64,000 bases of DNA from Dryas octopetala (Eukaryota; Streptophyta; Magnoliopsida; Rosales; Rosaceae). Shown in pieces: positions 1-10,872 of the stretch. Where the stretch lies: NCBI GenBank assembly GCA_963921425.1, contig OY992835.1:744001-808000 (forward strand), read 5' to 3'. Under the pieces are notes generated by a model that did no database searches, was not told where the DNA came from, and saw only the letters and a program-made list of their open reading frames with translations. The stretch's first letter is position 1; each line of letters opens with the position of its first letter. Made by a program: the position numbers and the translations under genes.

Positions 1-278
1 AAACCCTATACAATCGATTCTTTTGCTCAGAATGATGTGAATTTTCTACAGACTTGAAGGGAGAGGAGAGAACCTAAGAGCGTGAGAAGACTTGAGTGCA
101 AATTTTTGGATTAATTGGAATGAAAGCTCAGTTAGTGAGTGAGTGCGTGCAAATTTTTGAATTAATTGAAGACTCAGTTTGTGGTGGGCCCCACAAAAGC
201 TGATGTGGAAGTCACTTGGACTAGTGTCAGTCCAAGTCATGCTCGATCAAAGACGATGAAAAGACTAAAATACCCCTC

Positions 279-448
279 CACGTAAGCGCCATGTCAGCTC
301 TTTTAACGGACTACTGGACGGAGTTGACGGCATAGGGTCTTTTGCAACAATGGTGTGTAGTTCGGGTGGCAAAGTGAGAGGATTTAAGTTTCAGGGGGTA
401 AAGTGAGAAAAAGTGTATTTTACAGGGGGCAATGGTGTGAATAAGCCT
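279..448. mobile_element. Arm of a Mutator-like MITE (left part decayed or outside window)
   Basis: This stretch matches the right arm of the complete palindromic element at 42697-43184, including the block around 'ggcatagggtcttttgca', the block 'gaggatttaagtttcaggggg' and the terminus ending in 'aataagcc' at 448. No matching left arm is seen inside the window, so the element is truncated or runs past the left edge. It carries no coding sequence. The relationship is seen directly by comparing the two copies; the Mutator assignment is taken from the 9-bp target duplication of the other copy. Confidence 0.7.
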
Positions 449-957
449 TTATTATATATCATTCATCCATGGTCAGTAATTATTGTAAGCCACTAATTTT
501 ATTCATGTTATTTGGTCATACATTATATTCTAAAATAACCACCCATCATCTAGAATAATAAAGAAAATAAGGAATCATCACTCAAGAAATATGTATGATA
601 TTCTTTGAATCATCATCCGGTCAAAAGCAATTTTTGGGACTAATAAGGATAATTGAAGTTATTCTCGCATATTGGTTTGGTGTGCTTATATTCATATTCA
701 GTCATGAACTCTTCTGCTATAAATTAATAATTATGTTTTCATTGAGATAAGATTTTTATTTGGTTGTTTGGCACTTTGTTTTTCTTGTACCTATAAAAAA
801 TTTTGGAATACAATATCCATTAAAGAGATTTCTCAGATGCATTGATGTTATGAAGGTACATATTTTTGTTAGGACATGTACGTTAATGCTTATGTTATTG
901 CATATTGCTTGTTTAATCATCAAAACCATTATTCAAGAGTTCTTAAAGTGATGCATA
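449..957. other. No gene recognised
   Basis: AT-rich sequence between the MITE arm and the Copia fragment. Short open frames near 760-950 overlap the degenerate 3' end of the Copia polyprotein but show no recognisable domain of their own. Confidence 0.5.
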
Positions 958-1094
958 AAGTGAATTTTATATTTGTGAAAGGGTCCCTAGACTTGATAGC
1001 CGACCCATTGAATAAAGTTGTCCCTAATTCAGTTTTTCAGAAGCACGTCACCAACATGGGGGTACTATCCAGTTTTCAAGATACTCTAATTTAG
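958..1094 (+). pseudogene. Copia polyprotein C-terminus (RNase H tail), decayed
   Basis: The frame ending with the stop at 1092-1094 reads LIADPLNKVVPNSVFQKHV and then TNMGVL. This is the extreme C-terminus seen in Ty1/Copia polyproteins, where the RNase H domain is followed by a 'DQLADxxTKxxP...F..HV..MGVL' tail; compare the intact element here, whose polyprotein ends the same way near 32250-32330. Everything upstream (gag, protease, integrase, reverse transcriptase) is absent or unrecognisable. The fragment lies just upstream of the LTR at 1640, as expected for the 3' end of a plus-strand element. Confidence 0.7.
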
Positions 1095-1639
1095 TGGGAG
1101 TTTTTTTTAGCTTTTAATTTGCTAATATTTTGATTAAGTTATTTGTTTTCTTTTAAGTTGGTGATTCATGGATATATCTTAAAGTTAAGGAGATACTTAT
1201 GAATAAAAGTTGATGTTCAGCTAAAGAAAGCATGCTATAGGTTGTTTTAATTATCTTTGTTTTGCTGAATAAAATTCATTAAAGTTTAATGTGCTGTTTC
1301 ATTAAGTACATAAAGGCAGATTTATTGAAATCTGATAAACGAGGATCTAGTGGAATGATAATATCTTAAGCATTTCCATATGCATTCAAGTAACACATCA
1401 GGAAGATACATGAATCATTCTATTTCCATTGTCTTGTTGGCATCTCATGTGGATATGAGTTCTTGCATATGTAGTTTCTAAAGCTGGATAATGTAAGTCC
1501 AAAAGTTTTTGAAGCTCTATATATGTAACAGGTCTTATTTGACAAGAGGCATGCTAGGAATTTAATTCAATTGAATTATGTGCACACTAAAGGATCAATG
1601 CTGAAGCTACATTGGTACCTATTCGACCAAGTGGGAGAA

Positions 1640-2035
1640 TGTTGGAGTTGTACTTCGACACAACCTATTGTGGTCTCATAGTTTCCTAAGGGTTTTGTGG
1701 CCTAAGTAAAGATCAGGAGTTCAATTAGAATTATACCTTGGGGCCTATATGGATTTATGTATTTTTGGTTTATTAAGGCTAAAGGGATTCCTATTACTTA
1801 AAGGACAATGAATTAGAGTCCTAGGTTAATATGGTTATCTTATGAGTTCAGTTATGGGTTAGACTCATAGGCTGCCACTCTATATAAAGTCGAGATCCCC
1901 TTACACACAAATAATCACAATTTAGTTTACTCCCCATCAAGTAGTTTGTGTTAAAAGTCTGTAAGTGCAAGGAAGATTCTTGACTCTCAATCATCGATGG
2001 TTGCAGCTGTGGTGCTGTGGTAAACTCAGGTATGT
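1640..2035 (+). mobile_element. 3' LTR of the decayed Copia element (right end approximate)
   Basis: A polypurine tract 'aagtgggagaa' (1629-1639) is followed by TGTTGGAGTT, the usual start of a Copia LTR. A TATA-like 'tatataaag' lies near 1881. The 3' terminus could not be fixed because no second LTR or target duplication is visible; about 2035 is an estimate. The same tract-then-TGT arrangement marks the 3' LTR of the intact element at 33048. Confidence 0.6.
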
Positions 2036-3180
2036 GTTTTATTTATATAAGTTACTAAAGTTAATAGTTATTACCCAAACTTCACGCATACAAAAAGGTA
2101 GAATATTCTAAGAAAAACTCCAAAAGGAGAACAGAAAAGGTAGGAAAAAGAAAAGAAAAAAGAAAAGTTATAAATGATAATTTCATACTGAAGCTCAAGA
2201 TAAGTATGATATTATGGTAAACAAACACTTCAAAGAGAACAAAAAAATCAGATACCTCATGAACAACCAGAGCCTTTGAGAAGCTTATAATGAATGAGTA
2301 TCCCTTTGATGCAACCTCAAAGGGGTGGTTCAAACCCTAAAAACTTCAAACAATAACATATTGTTACTGACTCAAATCATAAAAATTTCAAAATCATAAT
2401 TCCTCAAAATTGACAAGCAAGACCATGGGGCGAAAGAAAGGTCATGATCAGAGGAGTAGGAATATACCATAATCGAGTTGATTCGCCGCCGAGTTCGCTG
2501 AAAAATAGGTCGGAAAGCCACTAGCTTCTCGGCGTCGATTCGCCGCCGTGGCTAGGTGAATGGGCGATCGGAGGGTACCTTTGTGTTCAGAACGACGAGA
2601 GGAACAAACCCGATAGGTCTGGTGCCTCGTCGTGGCCGGAAGAAGTAGATCTCCGTCGGAGTTGACTCTCGATTTTCACGTCGTTTTGTCACTATTGGTG
2701 ACTGGATAGACGATCGGAGGCCATGGGAAGAAAGAGGCGAGCACGAAGAGGTAGGTCTTGCCGCCATCCATGGCCGGGCGACGATGCATTGAGGAGAGAA
2801 AGAGTGATGGTGAAGAGAGAGAATGGGGGGAAATGAGATAAATGAAAGGAGTGGAAGAGAGATGGAGCGAGGCATAAAGAGAAACGGAGAAGGGAAAGAA
2901 AATAAAAATGCATGTGGACCGGGCAAAATAAAATATGGGCCGGAAGAAAATCAATTGGACTCGCTAGGAAGGCCGATTAAGGAGCAGGACTTTAGAGGAA
3001 TTAGGTAGCTCAATGTGGATGTATTAATAATTATCTAAAAAATAAAACTAATTATAAAAAAATTATTAAATAAAAATAATCATAAAAAAAATTTGTAAAA
3101 TAGAACTAAAAGAAACAAAAAAAAAATCCACAAAATAAAACTAATTGAATTTTAAAAAGTAAAAAAATATAAAAAAAATG
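2036..3180. other. No gene recognised; probably repeat-derived
   Basis: Between 2400 and 3000 there is a GC-richer stretch with several overlapping short frames on the minus strand. Their translations are low-complexity (Ser/Phe/Pro/Leu-rich) and match no family I know. 3004-3180 is strongly A/T-rich. I see no supported exon. Confidence 0.4.
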
Positions 3181-3695
3181 GGGCATCCTCCTTCCCCCAC
3201 CAAGTCCCCGCCCACCATTCCCCCCACCACCCAGCCCCACCCTTTCCCCCACCACCTAGCCCCTGCCATCCCCCTTACTCGCGGCCCTTTCCTCCTTTTC
3301 CCTTCCCCCACCCAGCCCCACCCCCTCTCCTCTCTCTGCCTCACTTTCTCTCTCATCTCTCTTTGCCTCTCCTTTCTTTCTCTCTGTCCCCAGCCAACTC
3401 TCCCCCACCTCTTCCCCGTCCTTGTCGCACCTTCCCTCACCCAGCCCGCTCGCCCCTCTCCTTTCCCTGCCTCAATTTCTCTCTCATATCTCTCTGCCTC
3501 TCCTCTCTTTCTCTTTCTCTTTCTCCCCAACCAGATCCCTCCAACCTCTCCCCACCCCATCCTTCCCCCATCCCCGTCGCAACCCAGTCCATCCCCTTCC
3601 CCATCGCAACCCAGCCCATCCCCTTCTACTCTCTCTCTCTGCCTCACTTTGTCTCTCCTCTCTTTCTCTCTGCCTCCCTAAACATATGGTCACCA
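3181..3695. repeat. Pyrimidine-rich low-complexity tract
   Basis: About 510 bases are overwhelmingly C and T on the plus strand, built from degenerate units such as 'ccccacc', 'tctctctctgcc' and 'ccatccc'. Long open frames occur on both strands here, but they are products of the biased composition (Pro/Ser/Leu on one strand, Arg/Glu/Gly on the other). A shorter tract of the same character lies at 48784-48915. Confidence 0.75.
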
Positions 3696-4235
3696 TGTCG
3701 TCACCATATGTTCGACATAGCGACTGAAAGGGTGTTTTAGTCCCAAAAGTGTCAAAAGAGCCAAAAAATATTATTTTGTGGCGGAAGGTCAAAAAAGTTA
3801 TAAGAGCATTAAATGAGGTTATTTCACAAAATTTCCCTAACTAAATTCCATAGCAATAAGAACAATTTTCAAATATGTCAGGGGGATCTTAGACTGCAAA
3901 CGATCTGCGTAGGTACCAATCGCTCAACAATTGACATGTAGCTAGTGATCTATTTGTTTCTTTATTTTCTACTTGAATCATAATATTTATGGGGTTGATT
4001 AAAATTTTATAGTGTATTTAAGCTCCAATTGCAGTTGGCTGGATCAATGTGAACCGTCAATTGATCAGTTTGAAGCGCTGAGCAATCAGTATTTCTCTTT
4101 GTCCATATCATTTTGACTAACAAAATCTATGGTTTGTCACTAATATTAACAACCTCTTAAAAAATGTGAATGGTAAGCGAAATTTAATACTGTTTTCCAT
4201 TTTTTGGTTTGAACTATTGTTTTCAAGTAGGGAAA

Positions 4236-4562
4236 GTTTTAGTTACAATACTTGAACTTTGATCGTTTTGTCAATTCAAGATATGAATTTTGTTTTGTGA
4301 CATTATGCTCCCTTAGGGGCAGCTTCCATTTGTGTCAAAATAGTTCATCCTCCAGTTATATTACTCGTTACACATGATCACTTAGCCAAAATTATCGTGC
4401 CACAATTAATTTTTTAGCTACAGTACATGAACGTACGCTGATTGTTGTGCTAGTTTAGTATATAAATTTCTTTTATATCATTCTGCCCCATAAACTTTCA
4501 TTTTGTGTCAAAATGACTCATTCCATGAGTTATGTCACATTTTTTGTCCCAAAGTGATCATG
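4236..4562. repeat. Two imperfect tandem copies of a ~165-bp intergenic repeat
   Basis: 4236-4400 and 4411-4562 share the order: 'tttagNtacaNtac.tgaac', 'ttttgtNNcattNtgcNcc', 'catttNgtgtcaaaatNNNtcat', 'agttatNt', then a Ca-rich 'tgatca' motif. The copies have diverged by point changes and small indels. No coding potential is seen. Such blocks are typical of terminal or subterminal parts of plant DNA transposons, but no termini were identified. Confidence 0.5.
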
Positions 4563-4667
4563 TACCACCCTCCCCACCAACCTGCCCCGCCTAGCTTGGC
4601 CTCCTTCTAGTACCAGGTGGTCCAACCAAAAGGTACCTTTTTTGGGATTGTGATAGAGTTCTAAATA

Positions 4668-4690
4668 TATATATATATATATATATATTC
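4668..4690. repeat. (TA)n microsatellite
   Basis: A run of alternating A and T of about 22 bases. A poly(T) run of about 25 bases lies nearby at 4840-4864. Confidence 0.9.
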
Positions 4691-5139
4691 TTATCTAACT
4701 TGTTCAAGAAATCAACATCTTATAATTTCATGTACGTGATTATGTGTGTGACATGTGATCACTTTTAAACGAAAAATTTGACAAACCTAATTGAATGTAC
4801 TATTTTGATACAAATAGTCTAAAACTCTAAATGATTCCACTTTTTTTTTTTTTTTTTTTTTTTTAACATAAAACAATTTCATTTTCGTGTTTATTTGATA
4901 GAGAAATTAAGATTCACAAAATTCTCAAAAATACTCGTCTTGAACATCCTCTTCTTCTTCAGCTTCACCACCCGCCTCCCACCTCCTGTTCTTCATCAAC
5001 TTTCAATACCTTTCCGCTCTCTGAATGTGATATATCTGAAGCTTTGTTTGAAGCATATACCTGAAGTTTCTTTCCAAAACCAGAAAAAAGAAGAAAGCTT
5101 TTTTCAAGCATGCACTCAGTTTTACATTCATTGAGATTT

Positions 5140-5560
5140 TCGGTGGAGAAGGGGGCGAGGATGCCAAGAACAGGAAGCCACCACCAGGATGGTCCAGTTG
5201 GGAATTTCATCGAACAGCTTGCGGTCATCACGATATTTGAATTGCAATCTTCATGGAGATAAGCTAGTCCTTTAAACTCCAATGCCATATTGAATCATGT
5301 GTCCCAATCCGTTTATCCAGATACCCATTTGCCAATGATGCTAACTTCCTCTTTCCCTCACCAAAACTTCTTTCAAGGATGACAGTTATTCAGATTCATA
5401 AACTGTTGTAAATCTGTTAAATTGCTGATTTCATATGCTTTTGGTTTCATCCATTTATTAAAAATTATATATTTAGATTTGAGACAAATTCAGACGTGTG
5501 TGCTAATGATGCCATTGACTTTAATTATTCTATAGACGTCATTCTTGGTAGGTGGCTGAC
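5140..5560. repeat. Upstream block shared by TNL-A and TNL-D
   Basis: This sequence matches the region 36220-37244 upstream of TNL-D almost base for base over long stretches, for example around 'ccaccaccaggatggtccag' and the run ending 'cttggtaggtggct'. The TNL-D copy is interrupted by a solo LTR (36295-36851) that is absent here, so this copy is the empty site. One minus-strand frame contains 'GLAYLHEDCN', reminiscent of receptor-kinase catalytic loops, but it is not continued as a kinase; I treat it as noise or a tiny relic. Confidence 0.7.
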
Positions 5561-5625
5561 TTTGATCATCCATCCATTCTCATCTCTCCATTTGCATATA
5601 ATACCCAGGTCTCTTCTTCTTCTCA

Positions 5626-8045
5626 ATGGCTGCTGCTAGAATCCCACAGGGCGCTTCTTCCTCCTCAAACAGGTGTAGCTATGATGTCTTCTTGAGTTTC
5701 AGAGGCAAAGACACACGCAAGGGTTTTACTGATTTTCTCTACAGAGCTTTGGAGTGGGCAGGATTCCACACCTTTAGAGATGATGATGAAATTGAAAGAG
5801 GAGCAGAAATCAGGGCTGAGCTGCAGAAAGCCATACAAGAGTCACGAGTTTCCATTATTGTCTTTTCCAAGGACTACGCTTCCTCAACATGGTGCTTGGA
5901 TGAACTTGCCATGATCATGAAACGCACAACAACTGATGGCCACATGGTTGTGCCAGTCTTCTACCATGTCGATCCATCTATGTCCGGAAGCAGAGTGGGA
6001 GTTTTGCAGAAGCATTTGGTAGACATGAACAGCGCTTCAAGGCGGAGATGGACAAGGTGGAAGACTGGAAAAGAGCTCTTAGAAGTGTTGCAGATCTGGG
6101 TGGGATGGTTCTAGGAGATGGGTAATCATTTTAAAGTTGGCATCTTTTTATTATAAATGTTGGATTTTTGTTCAATCTTCTTTATGAAATTCATGTACCT
6201 TGGCACATTTAAATTTAAGATTCATTTGTTCATATCTTATTAAAGATAAAATTAATTATCATCAATTGTTCAACTTCATATTATCATCAGTTGTTGCACC
6301 CTTCTATATAGAAAATAAAAATTTATTTTTATTTTTTTTTTTTTGGGCCAAGAAAAATTTATTTATTTCATATATGTTGATATCAGTAATATATTTATAG
6401 GTACGAGGGGAAGTTTATCGAAGATCTTGTTGAGGAGGTTGGAAATAAACTGGCTCACAAAGCATTATATGTTGCTCCCTTTGTGGTCGGAATGGATGAT
6501 CGTGTGAAAGGCATAAACATGTGGTTGAAAGATGGATCGAATGATGTTGGTGTAGCTGTGATCTGTGGGATGGGCGGAATTGGCAAGACCACCATTGCCA
6601 AAGCTGCTTATAACCAAAACTTCAATAGATTTCAAGGCAGCAGCTTTCTTGCAGATTTAAATAGAGAAAGGTCAGGAAAACCCAGTGATTTGATTTGCTT
6701 GCAAAGACAACTTCTTTCAGATATCCAAAAGGGGAAAGCAAGGGAAATATACAGCACAGATGAAGGAATGAGAATGATCGAATCTGCTGTATATGGCAAA
6801 AGACTTCTTATTGTTGTTGATGATGTAGACCACTCGGACCAATTCAATGCAATTCTTCGAATGCGGAACTGGCTGCATCCAGGAAGTAAAATTATCATCA
6901 CAACTAGACGTGAAAATTTGTTAAATTCTAGTGAAACTTGCAAAATGTTTAAGGTTCAAGGATTGTATGATTGTCAATCACTTGAGCTTTTCAGTTGGCA
7001 TGCCTTCAGACAAAACCATCCTATTGAAGGCTACATGGAGCTTTCAAGATCTGTAGTACAACACTGTGATGGGCTTCCATTAGCTCTTGAAGTTCTAGGA
7101 TCTTCTCTATCTGGAAAAGGTGCAGATGTCTGGGAAGATCAATTGAAGAAGTTAGAAGTGATTCCTCATGGAGAAATTCAAAAAGTTATTAGAATAAGCT
7201 ATGATTCTCTACAAGATGATCATGACAAAGAGTTATTCCTTCACATAGCTTGTTTCTTCATAGGAAGGAAGAAGGATTATACAATTACAATACTGGACAG
7301 CTTAGGATTTAACACAACGAGTGGAATTGAAAATTTAGTTGACAGATGTCTAGTGAAAATTAATTTCGAGAATAAGTTGGTCATGCATCAATTACTTAGA
7401 GATATGGGAAGGGGAATTATTCGCAAGGAATCACTTGACCCTGGAAAACGTAGTAGGGTGTGGCATCATATAGAAGCGTCTAATATTTTTGAGAAAGTTA
7501 ACTGTAAGAAACATATATACTCCTCATGTGTGTCTATTGGTTTTTGTGTTATGCATTTTTTATAACTTGTTACAACCCCAACGTTCTCATGTGTTGGCAG
7601 GGTACTGACACTATTAAGGGCTTCATGCTCAATGTTCCTTTGTTGATGGAAGATGAGTCTACTGAGTCAATAATTGGTAGAAGTAACAAAAAACGATGCC
7701 ATGTTGAAGATTCTGGTGAAAATTCTTCCAAGCGACGCAAGCTTGATTTCTTCTCCTGGAACCCAATTAACTTTTTCTCAATCAATTCAAGTCTTGCTTC
7801 AAATGAGGTGGACTTCAGTACAGAGGCATTTAGAAGGATGCACAATCTTGAAATTCTCCTACTCAATAATGTAAAAATCAGTGGAAGCTATGAAGATTTT
7901 CCAAAACATTTAGTATGGTTGTCGTGGCAAGGATTCCATTCAAAATCAGTACCAGCCAATTTTAATTTGGAAAAACTAGTTGGTCTTGAGTTGCAGAATA
8001 GCTGCCTGGAACACGTCTGGAAGGGAACCAGGGTACTAATTCTAA

Positions 8046-8089
<44 letters not shown>

Positions 8090-9611
8090 ATTATACTAAT
8101 TATTTCTCTTTTAAACAGTTTCTTCCAAGTCTGAAGATCCTTAATCTCAGTCATTCACACAGCCTTATCACAACCTCTAACTTGTCAGGCCTGCCTAGGC
8201 TTGAGAGATTAATTCTTAAATATTGTATAAATTTGGCTGAGGTTGATGAATCCATTGGAAAGCTAAAGAAACTTGTGTCCTTGAATCTTAAAGGCTGCAA
8301 AAATCTCATAAAACTTCCAAGAAGTATTGCCATGTTGGAATCTCTTAAGGAGCTTATTCTCTCTGGTTGCTCAAAGCTCAGCTTTCAAGTCAATACAACT
8401 GCTAGAAATCAGCCACAATGTACATCTACTGATATGAAGATAGTTCCTCTGTTTTTGAGTAAGTCATGGCTATCAGTCTGGTCTGTGGTATCACCAAGAA
8501 AAAGTCTTGAGCTCAGCAATTTCTCATTGTCAAATTTTCCACATTTTTTGGGAAGGTTAAGACTCGATTACTGTAATCTATCAGAGATTCCCAGTCATAT
8601 TTGTGGTCTGTCCTCGTTGAAGCATTTGGATCTAAGTGGAAACCCAATGATGAGACTACCAGAAAACATTAAGGATCTTATTATGCTCCAGAGTCTTGTG
8701 GTAAACAATTGCACAACCCTCATAATGATTCCAGACCTCCCACCAAGTTTAGTGAAATTGAAAGCAAACTCTTGCACATCATTGAAAATAATAGGCAATT
8801 TACCAAAGGTGCTTCGATTATTTATTGATATTTTGGGATGCAAGCGATTAGTTGAAGTTCAAAGCAGGTTCAATATAAAACCGTTGAGAAGTGTTGACAT
8901 AAAAATGATCAAAGATATGGGCTTGTTCAATTTGGAATCCATTGGGAGCACTGATGAGGTCTTAATGTTCAACTTTCCCACATTTACAACCATGAAGGGT
9001 CCCCTCCAGGTTCTCTCTCTCTCAAGTTGTTATTAGTATGATTTTTATAGCTTATTATAAAATAAGTGATGTGCATGAAACTGCAGGGAGTGTATGAACC
9101 TGGCATATTTAGCATTTCCCTTCCTGGACACAACATCCCAGAATGGTACATGTACAGGAGAAAGGGTGACTCTGAGTTGTCTATTACTCTACCTTCACAC
9201 CCCCATAATCTCAAGATCCGAGGCTTAAATGTATGTCTTGTTTATTCACCGCCAGGAAAAGAATATGTATATCTTCAAGTCAGTAATGATAGCAAGGGTC
9301 TTACGTGGACCTACTCTCCAATCACATGGGCTTGTTCCGAAGAGCATACTGATGGTACATGTCTATGGCTAAGCCGATGGAGGTTTGGAGATGATGAATT
9401 GGAAGCTGGGGACAAATTACTTGTTTCATTAATTGAAGGTTCCAAAATAAAGGAGTTTGGAATCCAGCTTGTGTATGAGCAGGATATAGCAATCCAACCA
9501 GAAAGAGCTTATTGGAGGCAGAATATCGACGTCGACGGTGATGAAGATATGTCAGTGACACTGTCAGCTTTACATACTTGTCAAGGCCACTACATTCTAT
9601 GTAATTACTGA
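5626..9611 (+). pseudogene. TNL-A: TIR-NB-LRR resistance gene with two frameshifts
   Basis: TNL proteins are intracellular immune receptors; the TIR domain is an NADase activated on recognition of a pathogen effector. Five exons by comparison with TNL-B: TIR 5626-6121, NB-ARC 6401-7503, linker/first LRR 7601-8032, LRR 8119-9009, C-JID 9087-9611, all with GT-AG borders. Visible motifs: TIR 'YDVFLSFRGKDTRKGF' and 'STWCLDEL' (containing the conserved Glu), P-loop GMGGIGKTTIAK, Walker B LLIVVDDVD, GLPLAL, MHQ in place of MHD, and C-JID 'PGHNIPEW'. Relative to TNL-B and C one base is missing near 5979, after 'HVDPS', giving a stop at 6112-6114; one extra T lies near 7486-7490 at the end of the NB-ARC exon. 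As read, only a 162-aa TIR-only protein can be made. The start ATG adds eight residues compared with TNL-B. Close similarity to B and C in opposite orientation suggests a shared recent origin. Confidence 0.9.
8047..8089. repeat. (CT)n microsatellite in TNL-A intron 3
   Basis: About 20 CT units lie just after the exon 3 donor. The same intron in TNL-B (19917-19939), TNL-C (45567-45601) and TNL-D (38985-39022) carries a CT/GA run at the equivalent place, so the microsatellite predates the duplications. In TNL-D it is followed by a CA run (39026-39042). Confidence 0.9.
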
Positions 9612-10178
9612 TGACAATCTAGAAAAACAAATCAAGAAATAACTTTAAAACTGCTTCACATTATTAAAATTCAAGTAAAACTCTAAACTTAAAAAAAAAA
9701 AAACAAAAAAACAAAAAATCAAATCCAGCCAATCCACCCTCACCCCCGATGTGAGACTCCGTAAATTTTTTAAATTTTATTTGAGATTTATTTTGAGATT
9801 TTAATAATTTATTTTAAGAAGTTGTGATTGTCAAAAATAGTTTAGAAGTCAAAAATAATATTTTGATCCCTTAGCGAATTAGTACTCATTGAGATAAGTC
9901 CGTATGATTTTTCGGTGATTTTTTCTGAGACCCGAGCTATTTTAACGAATTTATAAAAATAATATTTAATTATACTTAAGGGCAAACAAGGAAGTTTGAG
10001 AAAAAAGTTGATGATTTAACAAAAATATGGATGACAAGTGCCACATTGGTATATATTGATAATTTTAGATGATAAATTGGCAAGAAAAAAAAATTAGGTG
10101 TTGCAGGAATACACTCTCTGTAGTCTAAGTGATATTTGAGTAAAAAAGCCTTTATTTAAAATTATATATTTAGATTTG
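9612..10178. other. No gene; includes a short TNL-upstream relic
   Basis: AT-rich sequence after TNL-A. Bases about 10156-10178 ('ttaaaattatatatttagat' and the following 'ttg') match the TNL upstream block at 5455-5478 and 37127-37149, exactly up to the point where the Copia LTR begins. This suggests the LTR landed in a third, otherwise lost copy of that upstream sequence. Confidence 0.5.
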
Positions 10179-10365
10179 TGTTGTAAAAGTATGTGAAAAT
10201 TAGGGTTTGTGGAAGAGAGGAGGCAGAGAGAATATGATCAGTCTATCTTATTCATGTTATAAATATCCTTATATAGAAGTAGGGTTTACTAGGTTTTGTA
10301 TATTTACTAGTATGCCCCTACAACTAATTACAGGGATAGCCACATATAACAATATATTTACAACA
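10179..10365 (-). mobile_element. 3' LTR of truncated Copia element
   Basis: A 187-bp LTR beginning TGTTGTAAAAG and ending ATTTACAACA, directly followed on the plus strand by 'ctcccccttgg', the complement of a polypurine tract. It belongs to the same family as the LTRs at 48985 and 49987-50164; the shared blocks include 'ccttatatagaNgtaNggtt' and 'tatgcccctacaactaa'. The element is on the minus strand, so this is its 3' LTR. No matching 5' LTR is seen beyond 13602. Confidence 0.85.
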
Positions 10366-10427
10366 CTCCCCCTTGGATATTCCATGTCATTAGTGTTGTC
10401 TCTGCTATGCGCTTCTAAGTTGCCTCG

Positions 10428-10818
10428 TTAAAACCTTGCCAAGTAATAAAAACCCTGTGGGAACAAAAACAACCTTGGTCGAAGGAAAAAGAGTGCAACG
10501 CGCTTGAGTGTGGAGTAGTTACATCAGAACCTCGAAAGTAGGTGAAGTCATATCTTCTGGATCATAGGCAAATAGTATGTCAATGGGAGCGGGGTGCATT
10601 AGAGTTGCTACACCAAAACCTTGCCCGGTAAACCCAATGGGAAAAACCCGTGGTCGAAGGGAAAAGATGAGCAAATGCATATATATCAGATCAACACATC
10701 TTCAGGATGTAGTATGAGTAGGGTGACCATGCCAAGATGTGCCTCATTAAAACCTTGCCAGGTAACAAAACCCAGTGGGACAAAATAACCCTGGACGAAG
10801 GACAAAAGAGTACACGAT
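10428..10818 (-). repeat. Three imperfect copies of a ~60-bp motif in the Copia 3' region
   Basis: Copies start near 10428, 10613 and 10748 (plus coordinates) and share the order 'aaaccttgccNNgtaa', 'aacccNNtggga.aaaa' and 'tgg.cgaagg.aaaaga'. They sit between the polyprotein stop and the polypurine tract, where no protein is coded. A conserved, thrice repeated untranslated motif suggests a structural or cis-acting role, which is inference. Confidence 0.6.
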
Positions 10819-10872
10819 GGTCAAGTGAGTATGCTTCGGGATACTCCCCCTGATGTCGACTCCCCCTGAAGA

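Noticed and set aside
3141..3792. Several long overlapping frames on both strands
   Set aside because: They arise from the C/T-rich composition; translations are simple Pro/Ser/Leu or Arg/Glu/Gly runs without domain features.
4965..5288. Minus-strand frame with GLAYLHEDCN resembling a receptor kinase
   Set aside because: The match is ten residues long and no HRD, DFG or other kinase motif follows; the same DNA is conserved only as TNL upstream sequence.
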